64,000 nucleotides of DNA, taken from positions 124,001 to 188,000 of the forward strand of contig NZ_JARVKY010000012.1 of NCBI RefSeq assembly GCF_029813785.1, in the 5' to 3' direction. The stretch's first letter is position 1. Every line of letters starts with the position of its first letter. The position numbers were made by a program, and so were the translations under genes. Under the pieces are notes generated by a model that made no database searches, was not told the DNA's origin, and worked only from the letters and a program-made list of their open reading frames with translations. Shown here piece after piece: positions 34,069-42,454 of this stretch. The stretch is from Streptomyces sp. DH41. Its GTDB lineage: Bacteria; Actinomycetota; Actinomycetes; Streptomycetales; Streptomycetaceae.

Positions 34069-36211
34069 CCGTCCCGCCCCCGGCGGTGGGCACCGTCGCC
34101 GACAGCACGCGGTCGGGCCGGATCGGCAGGTTCCGGTGGCGTACGCCGGTGGCGTGCCAGACGGCGTTGGCGACGGCCGCCGCGGCGCCCACGATGCCGA
34201 TCTCGCCGACACCCTTGATCCCGACCGGGTCGTCCGGGTCGGGGTCGTCCACCCAGTCCGCCTCGACGTCCGGGACGTCGGCGTGCGTGGCGACGTGGTA
34301 GCCGGTGAGGTCGGGGCCGTAGAGACCGCCGCTCGCCCGGTCCCGGACCGCTTCCTCGTGCAGGGCCATGGAGATGCCCCAGACCATGCCGCCGACGAGC
34401 TGGTTGCGTGCGGTGAGCGGGTTGACGATGCGGCCCGCGGCGAAGATGCCGAGCATGCGGCGCACCCGTACCTCGCCGGTGGTGGTGTCCACGGCGACCT
34501 CGGCGAACTGGGCCCCGAAGGAGTGCCGTTCCTTCTGCGCGAGGGCGCCCAGGGCCTCGGTGGAGTCGGAGCGTACGGTGATGCCCTCGGGCGGGATGCT
34601 CGTGCCCAGCGCGAGCCGCTCCCGCAGTTCGCCGGCCGCGATGGTGATCGCCCAGGCCCAGGAGCGGGTGCCCATCGAACCGCCCGCGATCATCGCCGGT
34701 CCGAAGTCGCTGTCCCCGATGCGGACCCGGACCCGCTCGGGCGTGACCTCCAGCGCGTCGGCGGCGACCAGGGTCAGCGCGGTGCGGGCGCCGGTGCCGA
34801 GGTCGGCGGCGGAGATCCGCACGGTGAAGGTGCCGTCCGCCTCCGCGGTCACGAGGGCGGTGGACGGAGCGGCTCCCGCTTGGAAGGAGGCCGCCGCCGT
34901 GCCGGTGCCCAGCAGCCAGCGCCCGTCGCGGCGCACCCCGGGGCGCGGATCGCGCTCCGCCCAGCCGAAGCGGCGGGCTCCCTCGCGGAAGCAGGCGGCC
35001 AGGTTGCGGCTGCTGAACGGCAGCCCGGAGACCGGGCCGGTTTCCGGCTCGTTGCGCAGCCGCAGTTCGATCGGGTCGACGCCGCAGCGCTCGGCGAGTT
35101 CGTCGAGCGCCGCCTCGATCGCGAAGGACCCCGGCGCCTCGCCCGGCGCGCGCATGAACGTCGGGGACGGTACGTCGAGCCGTACGACGTGGTTGGCCGT
35201 GCGGTGGGCGTCGGCGTCGTACATGATCCTGGCGACACCGGCACCGGGCTCGACGAACTCGTAGAAGGTCGACGTCTGGTTGAGCGAGCGGTGCTCCAGG
35301 GCGCGCAGTCGGCCGTCGGGGTCGGCGCCGAGCCGGACGCGCTGGGTGGTGGGGCTGCGGTAGCCGGCCAGCGAGAACATCTGGCGCCTCGTCATCACCA
35401 CCCGTACCGGCCGTTGCAGCACGGTCGCGGCCATCACGGCGGAGACCTGGTGGGCGCGCAGGCCCTTGCTGCCGAAGCCGCCGCCGACGTGTTCGGAACG
35501 CACCCGCACCGCGGACTCGTCGAGGGAGAACATCTTCGCGAGTTCGCCCTGGACCCAGGTGGTGCCCTGGTTGGAGTCGACGACCTCCAGCCGGCCGCCG
35601 TCCCAGAGGGCGGTGGCCGCGTGCGGCTCCATCATGCTGTGGTGCTCTTCGGGGGTGGTGTACTCCTCGTCCACCACGGCGGCGGACGCCGCGAGGCCGG
35701 CCGCCAGGTCGCCCTTCTCGGTCTCCGCGGGCATGTGTCCGTCGACCGGGTAGGCGTCGGTGCGGTCGGCAAAGAGCGCGATGTCGTGCGGTTCCTCGTC
35801 GTAGCTGACGACGAGTGTCTCGGCGGCCTCCCTCGCCTGCTCGGGCGTCCCGGCGACGACGAGGGCGACCGGCCATCCCGCGTGCGGCACCCGGTCGTCC
35901 TGGAAGACGGCGGCGGTCGGGTCCGGCGGGATGCCCAGCATGCCGACGTAGTCGGTGTCGACGCGCGGGGCGTTGCCGTGGTGGAGGACGGCGAGCACGC
36001 CGGGCATGCCGAGGACCGGATCGGTGTCGATGGAACGGATGCGGCCGCGGGCGACGGTGGACAGCACCAGCCAGCCGTGCGCGAGGTCGGCGAAGGGGAT
36101 CTCGCCGGCGTAGCGGGCCGCTCCGGTGACCTTGTCGCGGCCTTCCACGCGCGTGTGCGCGGTGCCGACGGCGCCCTCGACCGTCGTACGGCCGGTCGTG
36201 GCGGTGGTCAT
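34061..36211 (-). CDS. Molybdopterin-binding subunit of a xanthine dehydrogenase/aldehyde oxidoreductase (PaoC-like)
   Basis: 716 aa. ATG at 36211 overlaps the FAD-subunit stop by 4 bp (ATGA). Features: VGTAHTRVEGRDKVTGAARYAGEI at the N-terminus, EEHHSMMEPHAATALW, VGGGFGSKGLRAHQ for cofactor binding, FMRAPGEAPGSFAIEAALDELA, and KGVGEIGIVG with the catalytic Glu near the C-terminus. Length is close to PaoC. It carries the molybdenum centre that hydroxylates an aldehyde or N-heterocycle. Confidence 0.92.
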   Translation of the reverse strand: MTTATTGRTTVEGAVGTAHTRVEGRDKVTGAARYAGEIPFADLAHGWLVLSTVARGRIRSIDTDPVLGMPGVLAVLHHGNAPRVDTDYVGMLGIPPDPTAAVFQDDRVPHAGWPVALVVAGTPEQAREAAETLVVSYDEEPHDIALFADRTDAYPVDGHMPAETEKGDLAAGLAASAAVVDEEYTTPEEHHSMMEPHAATALWDGGRLEVVDSNQGTTWVQGELAKMFSLDESAVRVRSEHVGGGFGSKGLRAHQVSAVMAATVLQRPVRVVMTRRQMFSLAGYRSPTTQRVRLGADPDGRLRALEHRSLNQTSTFYEFVEPGAGVARIMYDADAHRTANHVVRLDVPSPTFMRAPGEAPGSFAIEAALDELAERCGVDPIELRLRNEPETGPVSGLPFSSRNLAACFREGARRFGWAERDPRPGVRRDGRWLLGTGTAAASFQAGAAPSTALVTAEADGTFTVRISAADLGTGARTALTLVAADALEVTPERVRVRIGDSDFGPAMIAGGSMGTRSWAWAITIAAGELRERLALGTSIPPEGITVRSDSTEALGALAQKERHSFGAQFAEVAVDTTTGEVRVRRMLGIFAAGRIVNPLTARNQLVGGMVWGISMALHEEAVRDRASGGLYGPDLTGYHVATHADVPDVEADWVDDPDPDDPVGIKGVGEIGIVGAAAAVANAVWHATGVRHRNLPIRPDRVLSATVPTAGGGTDA

Positions 36212-37200
36212 CGGGCGGCCTCCTCGGCGAGTTCGGTCAGGACGGCCACCGCGAGGTTGCGCATGAGGGTCACCTTGTATCCGTTGTCGGGCAGCGGCCT
36301 CGCGGCCGCGAGTTCGGCGTCCGCGGCGGCGGCGAAGGTGTCGCCGCCGGCCGGCCGGCCGATCAGCACGCGCTCGGCCGCGCGGGCCCGCCAGGGCCGG
36401 GAGGCGACCGCTCCGAAGGCCAGCCGCGCGTCGCGGACGACACCGTCCTCGATGTCGAGCGCGGCGGCGACCGAGCCGATCGCGAAGGCGTAAGAGGCAC
36501 GCTCGCGCACCTTGCGGTAGCGGGAGCGGGCGGCGACCGGGGTGGGCGGCAGGGTGATGCCGGTGATCAGCGCGCCGGGCGGGAGGGCGGTCTCCCGGTC
36601 CGGGGTGTCGCCGACGGGGAGGTAGAAGTCGGCGAGCGGCGACTCGCCCGGCCCGTCCGCGGTTTCGTAGGTGACGGCGGCGTCGAAGGCGGTGAGGGCG
36701 ACGCCCATGTCCGAGGGGTGCACGGCCACGCAGTGGTCGGAGGCGCCCAGGATGGCGTGGTTGTGGTGCTCGCCCGTGATCGCGGGACAACCGCTGCCGG
36801 GGACGCGCTTGTTGCACGGTTTGCTCACGTCGGTGAAGTAGCCGCAGCGGGTGCGCTGGAGCAGGTTGCCGCCGACGGTGGCCATGTTGCGCAGCTGACC
36901 GGAGGCGCCGGCCAGGACCGCCTGGGCCAGCGCCGGGTAGCGGCGGCGCACTTCGGGGTGGGCGGCGAGGTCGCTGTTGGTCACGGTCGCGCCGACGCGC
37001 AGGCCGCCGTCGGCGGTCGGCTCGATGCCGTCCAGGGGCAGTTCGCGGACGTCGACGAGGCGGGCGGGGCGTTCGACGCCGGTCTTCATCAGGTCGACGA
37101 GATTGGTGCCGCCGCCGAGGAAACGGGCGTCCGGATCGGCGGCGAGGAGCGCCACCGCGCCGGAGACGTCGTCGGCGCGCTGGTAGCCGAACTCCCTCAT
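36208..37200 (-). CDS. FAD-binding subunit with extra Fe-S cysteines (PaoB-like)
   Basis: 330 aa, ATG overlapping the upstream stop by 4 bp. The FAD-binding motif FLGGGTNLVDLMKTGVERP and ATVGGNLLQRTRC are present. C119, C129 and C138 lie in the CGYFTDVSKPCNKRVPGSGC segment, a pattern I recall from E. coli PaoB, where a [4Fe-4S] cluster is bound. Ordinary xanthine dehydrogenase FAD subunits lack it. This favours an aldehyde oxidoreductase over a purine enzyme. Confidence 0.9.
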   Translation of the reverse strand: MREFGYQRADDVSGAVALLAADPDARFLGGGTNLVDLMKTGVERPARLVDVRELPLDGIEPTADGGLRVGATVTNSDLAAHPEVRRRYPALAQAVLAGASGQLRNMATVGGNLLQRTRCGYFTDVSKPCNKRVPGSGCPAITGEHHNHAILGASDHCVAVHPSDMGVALTAFDAAVTYETADGPGESPLADFYLPVGDTPDRETALPPGALITGITLPPTPVAARSRYRKVRERASYAFAIGSVAAALDIEDGVVRDARLAFGAVASRPWRARAAERVLIGRPAGGDTFAAAADAELAAARPLPDNGYKVTLMRNLAVAVLTELAEEAAR

Positions 37201-37787
37201 GCCGCCGCCTCCTTCGCGTTCTCCGTCCGGGACTCGTCCCGGTTCGCCTCATGGGCCTCGGCCGCGCGGGCGACCGCCTGGACGATGGAGACGTAGGCGC
37301 CGCAACGGCACAGGTTGCCGCTCATCCGTTCGCGGATCTCGTCCGGCGTCAGGGGTGGTGGTCCGGCCTCGGGCCGTACGTCGTCGGTGGCGGCGCTGGG
37401 CCAGCCCGCCGCGTGCTCCTCGATGACGGCGACGGCCGAGCAGATCTGGCCGGGTGTGCAGTAGCCGCACTGGTAGCCGTCGAGGTCGAGGAAGGCCTGC
37501 TGCACCGGGTGCAGCCGGTCGCCCTCGGCCATGCCTTCGATGGTGGTGATCTCGCGTCCGTCGGCGGCGACCGCGAGGCTCAGACAGGAGACGGCGCGGC
37601 GTTGGTCGACCAGGACGGTGCAGGCGCCGCACTGCCCCTGGTCGCAGCCCTTCTTGGTGCCGGTGAGATCAAGGCGCTCGCGCAGGGCGTCGAGCAGGGT
37701 GGTGCGGTGGTCGACGGTCAGCTGGTGCTTCTCACCGTTGATGTTCAGGGTGACGGCGCTGGACGCCGGCGGGGTCACTGGGGCCAT
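37197..37787 (-). CDS. [2Fe-2S] subunit of the molybdenum hydroxylase (PaoA-like)
   Basis: 196 aa from ATG 37787. Two iron-sulfur sites: plant-ferredoxin type C48, C53, C56 and C68 (KGCDQGQCGACTV...SC) and the helical C107, C110, C150 and C152 (CGYCTPGQ...LCRCGAY). It passes electrons from the molybdenum centre to FAD. E. coli PaoA has a Tat signal; none is seen here, so this enzyme is probably cytoplasmic. First gene of the four-gene operon; overlaps the next by 4 bp. Confidence 0.93.
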   Translation of the reverse strand: MAPVTPPASSAVTLNINGEKHQLTVDHRTTLLDALRERLDLTGTKKGCDQGQCGACTVLVDQRRAVSCLSLAVAADGREITTIEGMAEGDRLHPVQQAFLDLDGYQCGYCTPGQICSAVAVIEEHAAGWPSAATDDVRPEAGPPPLTPDEIRERMSGNLCRCGAYVSIVQAVARAAEAHEANRDESRTENAKEAAA

Positions 37788-37895
37788 GAGCAGCCTTCTG
37801 TTGTGTCTGGTGACAGAGAAAACGGGCTGTAGGCGGTGGGTTCGTGTGTGGTCGGAGGCCACCGGTCGCATCCGCCGCTAGAGTGGGCAGGTAAC

Positions 37896-37939
37896 CGGAC
37901 AGCTGTCCGCTCACTGGAAACGTAACGGACAGTTGTCCG
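37896..37939. promoter_or_regulatory. Twin palindromic operators for the TetR regulator
   Basis: CGGACAGCTGTCCG (37896-37909) and CGGACAGTTGTCCG (37926-37939) are centred 30 bp apart, about three helical turns, between the divergent hydroxylase operon and tetR-type gene. The first is a perfect 14-bp palindrome. Confidence 0.8.
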
Positions 37940-37983
37940 CTTAGCAAGAACGGGATTCAGCCACGAACCCGTGAGGAGGACGA

Positions 37984-38574
37984 GTGCCGCAATCGAAGAA
38001 GGACAAGCCGGACACTCCCCTGCGCTCGGACGCCCAGCGCAACCGCGAGCGCATCCTGCACGTGGCCACGGAGGAGCTGACGCGCTGCGCGGACGCCCCG
38101 CTGAGTTCCATCGCCAAGAAGGCGGGCGTCGGACAGGGCACGTTCTACCGCAACTTCCCGAACCGCGAGGCACTGGTCCTGGAGGTCTACCGCTACGAGA
38201 TGCGGCAGGTGGCCGACGCCGCGCCCCAGCTGTTGTCCACCCGGGAGCCCGAACAGGCCCTGCGCGAGTGGATGGACCGCCTCGCCGGGTTCGCCATGAC
38301 CAAGGCCGGCCTGGCCGACGCGATCCGGCTGGTCACCAGCGCGCCCGGAGGGCCGGAGAAACCGCGCCCCACTCCGGTCATGGACGCGGCCCAGCTCCTG
38401 CTCCGCGCCAACGAGGCGGCCGGCACCATCCGGCCCGGGATCTCCGCGGACGACTTCTTCCTCGTCATCGGCGGTCTCTGGCTGATCGATCCCGGCGAGG
38501 ACTGGCAGCCGCGGGCCACCCGGTTCCTGGACTTCGTCATGGACGGACTGCGGGCGGGAGCACCTGGCCGGTGA
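37984..38574 (+). CDS. TetR/AcrR-family regulator
   Basis: 196 aa, GTG with AGGAGG at 37974-37979. N-terminal HTH: RERILHVATEELTRC then LSSIAKKAGVGQGTFYRNFPNREALVLEVY. The C-terminal ligand domain is typical of SbtR-like members (REWMDRLAGFAMTKAGLADAI). Two palindromes in its divergent promoter region are the obvious binding sites, so it likely represses itself and the molybdenum hydroxylase operon. Its last 38 bp overlap the convergent response-regulator gene. Confidence 0.93.
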   Translation: MPQSKKDKPDTPLRSDAQRNRERILHVATEELTRCADAPLSSIAKKAGVGQGTFYRNFPNREALVLEVYRYEMRQVADAAPQLLSTREPEQALREWMDRLAGFAMTKAGLADAIRLVTSAPGGPEKPRPTPVMDAAQLLLRANEAAGTIRPGISADDFFLVIGGLWLIDPGEDWQPRATRFLDFVMDGLRAGAPGR

Positions 38575-39484
38575 CCGCGCCCCGGAACACGTAGCGGCGC
38601 TCGGGGCGGCCCGCCACGCCGTAGCGCAGGGAGACCTCCGCGCTGCCGACGGTGTGGAAGTACTCCAGGTAGCGTCGGGCGCTGACCCGGGAGACGCCGG
38701 TCAGCGCCGCGCACTCGCTGGCGGACAGGGTGCCGTCGGCCTCACGGAGGGTGCGTTCAACCAGCTCGGCGGTCTCCACGCTCATTCCCTTGGGCAGTGC
38801 CGGTACCGCGGCGGCCGGCGCCGCCGCTCCCGCGAGTACGCGGTCGACGTCGGCCTGGCTGCGTACCACCGTGCCGAGCAGCCTGCCGCGCTGGACGGCG
38901 TAGCGCTCCAGCCGGACCCGCAGGTCCTCGAACTCGAACGGTTTGAGCAGGTAGTCGACCACGCCGTGCCGGACGGCGCCGCGCACCGCGTCCGCCTCCC
39001 TGGCCGCGCTGATGACCATGACGTCGCAGTCGTGACCGGCCGCGCGGAGCCTGGGGATGACGTCGAGGCCGAAGACGTCCGGCAGGTACAGGTCGAGCAG
39101 GACGAGGTCGGGGCGCAGTTCCCCGACGGCGGCGAGCGCCTGCTCCCCGGTGCCGGCGACCCCGAGGACCCGGAAGGGCTCGACGCGCTCGACGAAGGCG
39201 CGGTGGACGCGGGCGACCATGAAGTCGTCGTCGACCACGAGCACGCCGATCCCGGCACCGACGGTCTGGGGCGCCGAACCCGCCGTGGCGGCCGCGGGGG
39301 CCGGACCCGCCGTAACGGCCGCGCTGGCCGAACCCGCCGTAACGGCCGCGCTGGCCGAACCCGCCGAAGTACGCGCGTGTGCCGTACCGGTCGAGGTGAC
39401 GGCGTCGGCCGTGCCGGTCCGGGCGCTCCCGTCGGTCCCACCGGCCCAGGTGCTCGCGTCGGCTGTGCCGCTCGTACCCGTCAT
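38537..39484 (-). CDS. CitB/DctR-type response regulator with repetitive N-terminal extension
   Basis: 315 aa; ATG overlaps the kinase stop (ATGA). Receiver domain at residues about 80-200: VLVVDDDFMVARVHRAF, phosphoacceptor D131 in VLLDLYLPDVFGLD, VISA and YLLKPF. A winged HTH of the CitB type lies at the C-terminus (TLSASECAALTGVSRVSARRYLEYF). Residues 1-78 are an unusual Ala/Thr/Ser/Gly-rich stretch with 9-residue repeats (SASAAVTAG). It probably activates the tctCBA genes. Confidence 0.9.
   Translation of the reverse strand: MTGTSGTADASTWAGGTDGSARTGTADAVTSTGTAHARTSAGSASAAVTAGSASAAVTAGPAPAAATAGSAPQTVGAGIGVLVVDDDFMVARVHRAFVERVEPFRVLGVAGTGEQALAAVGELRPDLVLLDLYLPDVFGLDVIPRLRAAGHDCDVMVISAAREADAVRGAVRHGVVDYLLKPFEFEDLRVRLERYAVQRGRLLGTVVRSQADVDRVLAGAAAPAAAVPALPKGMSVETAELVERTLREADGTLSASECAALTGVSRVSARRYLEYFHTVGSAEVSLRYGVAGRPERRYVFRGAVTGQVLPPAVRP
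39308..39366. repeat. 27-bp tandem repeat inside the response regulator gene
   Basis: The unit encoding SASAAVTAG is present twice almost perfectly (period 27 bp, e.g. GTAACGGCC at 39312 and 39339), with more diverged units beside it. It is in frame, so copy changes would only alter linker length. Confidence 0.75.
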
Positions 39485-41127
39485 CGTGCTGCTCCTTCCG
39501 CCACCGCGTCGGTGAGGTGGCTGACGGTCATGCGTGCGGTGAACATGGCCCCCTCGGGGGTGTTGGTCACCGAGATCTCACCGCCGTGACGCTCGCAGAC
39601 CAGCCGGGTCAACGCCAGGCCGATGCCGCGTTCGCCCTGCCGGGCGGCCTTGGTGGTGAAGCCGTGGGAGAAGACCTCGCGGGCCAGTTCGGGCGCCACG
39701 CCGGGCCCGGAGTCGCGGACCACGATCTCGACGCTGGCGGCGTCCTGCCGCAGCTCGACCTCGACCCAGGCATCGTGGTCGGCGCCGGGCGCCGCGGCCG
39801 CGTCCACGGCGTTGTCGACGAGGTTGCCGACCACGGTCGCCACGTCCGCCGCGTCCTGGGGAGCGAGCCGGTCGAGCGCCGTACGGTCCGACACCCGTAG
39901 GGCGACCCTCCGCTCCGCCGCGAGGGAGGACTTCGCCGTCAGCAGCGCGGCGACGGCGGTGTCGCGGACCCGGCGGCTGAGGGTGACGTCCAGGGACTGG
40001 CGGCGCTGGTTGAGCGCGCGGATGTAGCGCACCACCTCTTCCTGCTCGCCGATCTGGATGAGCCCGGAGATGGTGTGCAGCTGGTTGGCGAACTCGTGGG
40101 CCTGGGCGCGCAGCAGTTCGGAGGTGCTGCGGAAGGAGCCGATCTCCCGTTCCAGGCGGGCCAGTTCGGTGCGGTCGCGCAGGGTGGTGACCGAGCCGAG
40201 CGGGTGGCCGTCCTTGGTGACGGTCATACGGTTCATCACCAGGACCCGGCCGTGGCGGACCACGACCTCGTCGCGCGGCTCGGCCTCGTGCGCCGCGGCG
40301 CCGGACAGGACGTCGCGAAGCCTCCCGTCGATGCCGAGGCCGTCCAGGCTCTGGCCCACACAGTCGGCGGGCAGGTCGAGCAGGCGCCGGCCCATCTCGT
40401 TGACCAGCGTGAGCCGGTGCTGTGGATCGAGGGCGACGACGCCCTCGGCGATGCCGTACAGCATCGCCTCCCGGTGCTCGGCGAGACCGGCGATCTCGCG
40501 CGGCTCCAGGCCGAGGGTCTGTCGTTTGACACGCCGGGCGAGCAGCCAGGAACCGGCCACGCCCAGCCCGCTGGCGATGCCGAGGTAGGCGAGGAGGTAG
40601 GAGGAGGCGCCGCTGAGCCGCTGCCACACCGTCGGATCGGCCTCACCGACCATCACGGTGCCGAGGTGCCGGCCGAGGGTCTGCCGGGTGTCGCCGAGCA
40701 CCGGCACCTGGGCGACGAGCTCCCGGCTGCCCTGCACCGTGAGCGGGCCCGACCAGCCGCGCCCCTGTGCGGCCCCCTCGCCGCGCGGCAGCCGGCCGTC
40801 GATCATCGTGGGGTCGGTGGAGCTGACGACGCGGCCGTCGGCGTCGGCCACCGTGACCGAGGTGACCCCGGACTGGGTCTGCGTGGAGTTCACCAGCGGG
40901 GCCAGGGCCTCCTGCGGCACGGGGCTCAGGAGCTGGCTGCGGACCAGCGGCGTGGCAGCCAGTTGCTCGGCCAGAGCGGCGACCCGGCGGCCCTCGACGC
41001 GGTTGAAGGTGGCCTTGGACTGGGCCAGCGAGACGGCGGCGACCGCGAGCAGCACCACCACCACGATGGCGAGCTGGAGGACCAGCATCTCGCCCGCGAG
41101 GGTCTGACGGCGGAAGGTGGGGGCCAC
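39481..41127 (-). CDS. CitA/DcuS-type sensor histidine kinase
   Basis: 548 aa. TM1 (LVLQLAIVVVVLLAVAAVSLA) and TM2 (about residues 178-200, YLLAYLGIASGLGVAGSWLL) bracket an extracellular sensor domain. A PAS domain follows (GIAEGVVALDPQHRLTLVNE), then a SpoB-type DHp with the phosphorylated His in LRAQAHEFANQLHTISGLIQ and an ATPase domain with NLVDNAVDAA, DSGPGVAPEL and GERGIGLALT. CitA relatives sense citrate or C4-dicarboxylates, which fits the divergent TctCBA transporter. Confidence 0.93.
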   Translation of the reverse strand: MAPTFRRQTLAGEMLVLQLAIVVVVLLAVAAVSLAQSKATFNRVEGRRVAALAEQLAATPLVRSQLLSPVPQEALAPLVNSTQTQSGVTSVTVADADGRVVSSTDPTMIDGRLPRGEGAAQGRGWSGPLTVQGSRELVAQVPVLGDTRQTLGRHLGTVMVGEADPTVWQRLSGASSYLLAYLGIASGLGVAGSWLLARRVKRQTLGLEPREIAGLAEHREAMLYGIAEGVVALDPQHRLTLVNEMGRRLLDLPADCVGQSLDGLGIDGRLRDVLSGAAAHEAEPRDEVVVRHGRVLVMNRMTVTKDGHPLGSVTTLRDRTELARLEREIGSFRSTSELLRAQAHEFANQLHTISGLIQIGEQEEVVRYIRALNQRRQSLDVTLSRRVRDTAVAALLTAKSSLAAERRVALRVSDRTALDRLAPQDAADVATVVGNLVDNAVDAAAAPGADHDAWVEVELRQDAASVEIVVRDSGPGVAPELAREVFSHGFTTKAARQGERGIGLALTRLVCERHGGEISVTNTPEGAMFTARMTVSHLTDAVAEGAAR

Positions 41128-41467
41128 GGCGGACTCGATCTCGACTGACGGGGGCGGGGCAGCGGCAGGTGTGCCGGGTCGCCATCATGGCGCCCACCTG
41201 CGGCGAAGAAAAGGGATGTGTCGTCTTCGCAATGAACCGGCGATGTGCCGATGACGCATCGGGGACGCACCGGGGATGCACCGGCACGGCACCGGGGACG
41301 TACCGGCACGGCACCGGGCGATTCGCCGGCGACCGCAAAGACCACAACCTCCCTTGGTTCCGCAAGGAAGACAGGCCGCCGGTCCGCGGGCACCATGTGG
41401 CCCACGTCACCCTCCCCCACAGGGCTTTCCCCAACCCGATCTACCCAACCGACAGGTGGTGTCATAC
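41128..41467. other. Divergent regulatory region of the kinase and tctC genes, containing an 11-bp tandem array
   Basis: 41231-41318 consists of eight consecutive 11-bp units with consensus GACGCACCGGG (for example GACGCATCGGG, GACGCACCGGG, GATGCACCGGC, ACGGCACCGGG). The rest holds a more A-rich stretch (41319-41400) and the tctC ribosome site. No gene seen. Phased 11-bp sites could bind the response regulator on one DNA face. Confidence 0.7.
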
Positions 41468-42454
41468 GTGCGCCTGCGCACCCCCCTTGCCCTGCTCGGG
41501 GCCGCCGTGCTCGTGCTCGCGGGACCGCCGTTGCTCTCCACGGGCAGCGACGCCGAGACCGGCACGCAGATCCCCGGCCTGCGCTTCATGGTCCCCAACA
41601 CGCCCGGCGGCGGTTACGACATCACCGCCCGCACGGCCGCGAAGAACGCCGAGGACGCCGGGCTCACGCACAACATCGAGGTGTTCAACCTGCCCGGCGC
41701 GGGCGGCACCGTGGGCCTGAGCCGGCTGGTGAGCGAACACGGCAACGGCAAGCTCGCCATGTCCATGGGCCTCGGCGTGGTGGGCGCCGTCCGCTCCAAC
41801 CACGCGCCCAAGACCCTCGCCGACACCACGCCGATCGCGCGGCTCACCGAGGAGCAGGACGTCGTCGTGGTCGGCAAGGACTCGCCGTACAAGACGATCG
41901 ACGAACTGATCACCGCCTGGAAGAAGGACCCGGGCAAGCTCCCCGTCGGCGGCGGTTCGTCGCCGGGCGGGCCCGACCACCTCGCGCCCATGCTGATGGC
42001 GCAGGCCGCCGGGATCTCCCCCAAGTCGGTCAACTACATCCCCTTCGACGGCGGCGGCGAGCTGCTCGCCTCGATCCTCGGCAACAAGGTCGGCTTCGGG
42101 GTCTCCGGCGTCGGCGAGTACCTGGACCAGATCAAGGCGGGCGAGCTGAGGGTGCTCGCGGTGACCGGCCCGGAGCGGGTCGACGACCTGAAGGACGCGC
42201 CGACACTGAAGGAGTCCGGCTACGACGTGGACTTCACCAACTGGCGCGGCATCGTCGCCCCGCCCGGCCTCTCCGAAGCGGAACGGAACAAGCTGACCCG
42301 CTTGGTCGAGGAGCTGCACGACTCCCCCGAATGGAAGAAGTCCATGGACCAGAACGGCTGGGACGACGCCTTCCTGACCGGTGAGAAGTTCGGCGCGTTC
42401 CTGGATGCCCAGGACAAGCGCGTGGTGTCGGTACTGAAGGAGCTGGGACTGTGA
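41468..42454 (+). CDS. tctC: Tripartite tricarboxylate transporter substrate-binding protein
   Basis: 328 aa, GTG chosen for an AGGTGGTG site upstream. Signal peptide LALLGAAVLVLAGPPLL. Bug/TctC fold: LRFMVPNTPGGGYDITARTAAK (ligand beta-alpha motif), NLPGAGGTVGLSRLV, GGGSSPGGPDHLAPMLMA, YIPFDGGGELLASILGNKVGFGVSG and LKESGYDVDFTNWRGIVAP. It captures citrate-like acids outside the membrane and delivers them to TctAB. The adjacent two-component system probably controls it. Confidence 0.93.
   Translation: MRLRTPLALLGAAVLVLAGPPLLSTGSDAETGTQIPGLRFMVPNTPGGGYDITARTAAKNAEDAGLTHNIEVFNLPGAGGTVGLSRLVSEHGNGKLAMSMGLGVVGAVRSNHAPKTLADTTPIARLTEEQDVVVVGKDSPYKTIDELITAWKKDPGKLPVGGGSSPGGPDHLAPMLMAQAAGISPKSVNYIPFDGGGELLASILGNKVGFGVSGVGEYLDQIKAGELRVLAVTGPERVDDLKDAPTLKESGYDVDFTNWRGIVAPPGLSEAERNKLTRLVEELHDSPEWKKSMDQNGWDDAFLTGEKFGAFLDAQDKRVVSVLKELGL

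Noticed and set aside
34061-37252. A single 1063-aa open frame covering the molybdenum and FAD subunits
   Set aside because: The first about 347 codons are an Arg-rich shadow of the FAD-subunit gene. The molybdenum subunit properly begins at the ATG at 36211, which overlaps the FAD-subunit stop.
39308-39366. CRISPR-like repeat
   Set aside because: The repeats are direct, contiguous and in frame inside a coding gene, with no spacers.
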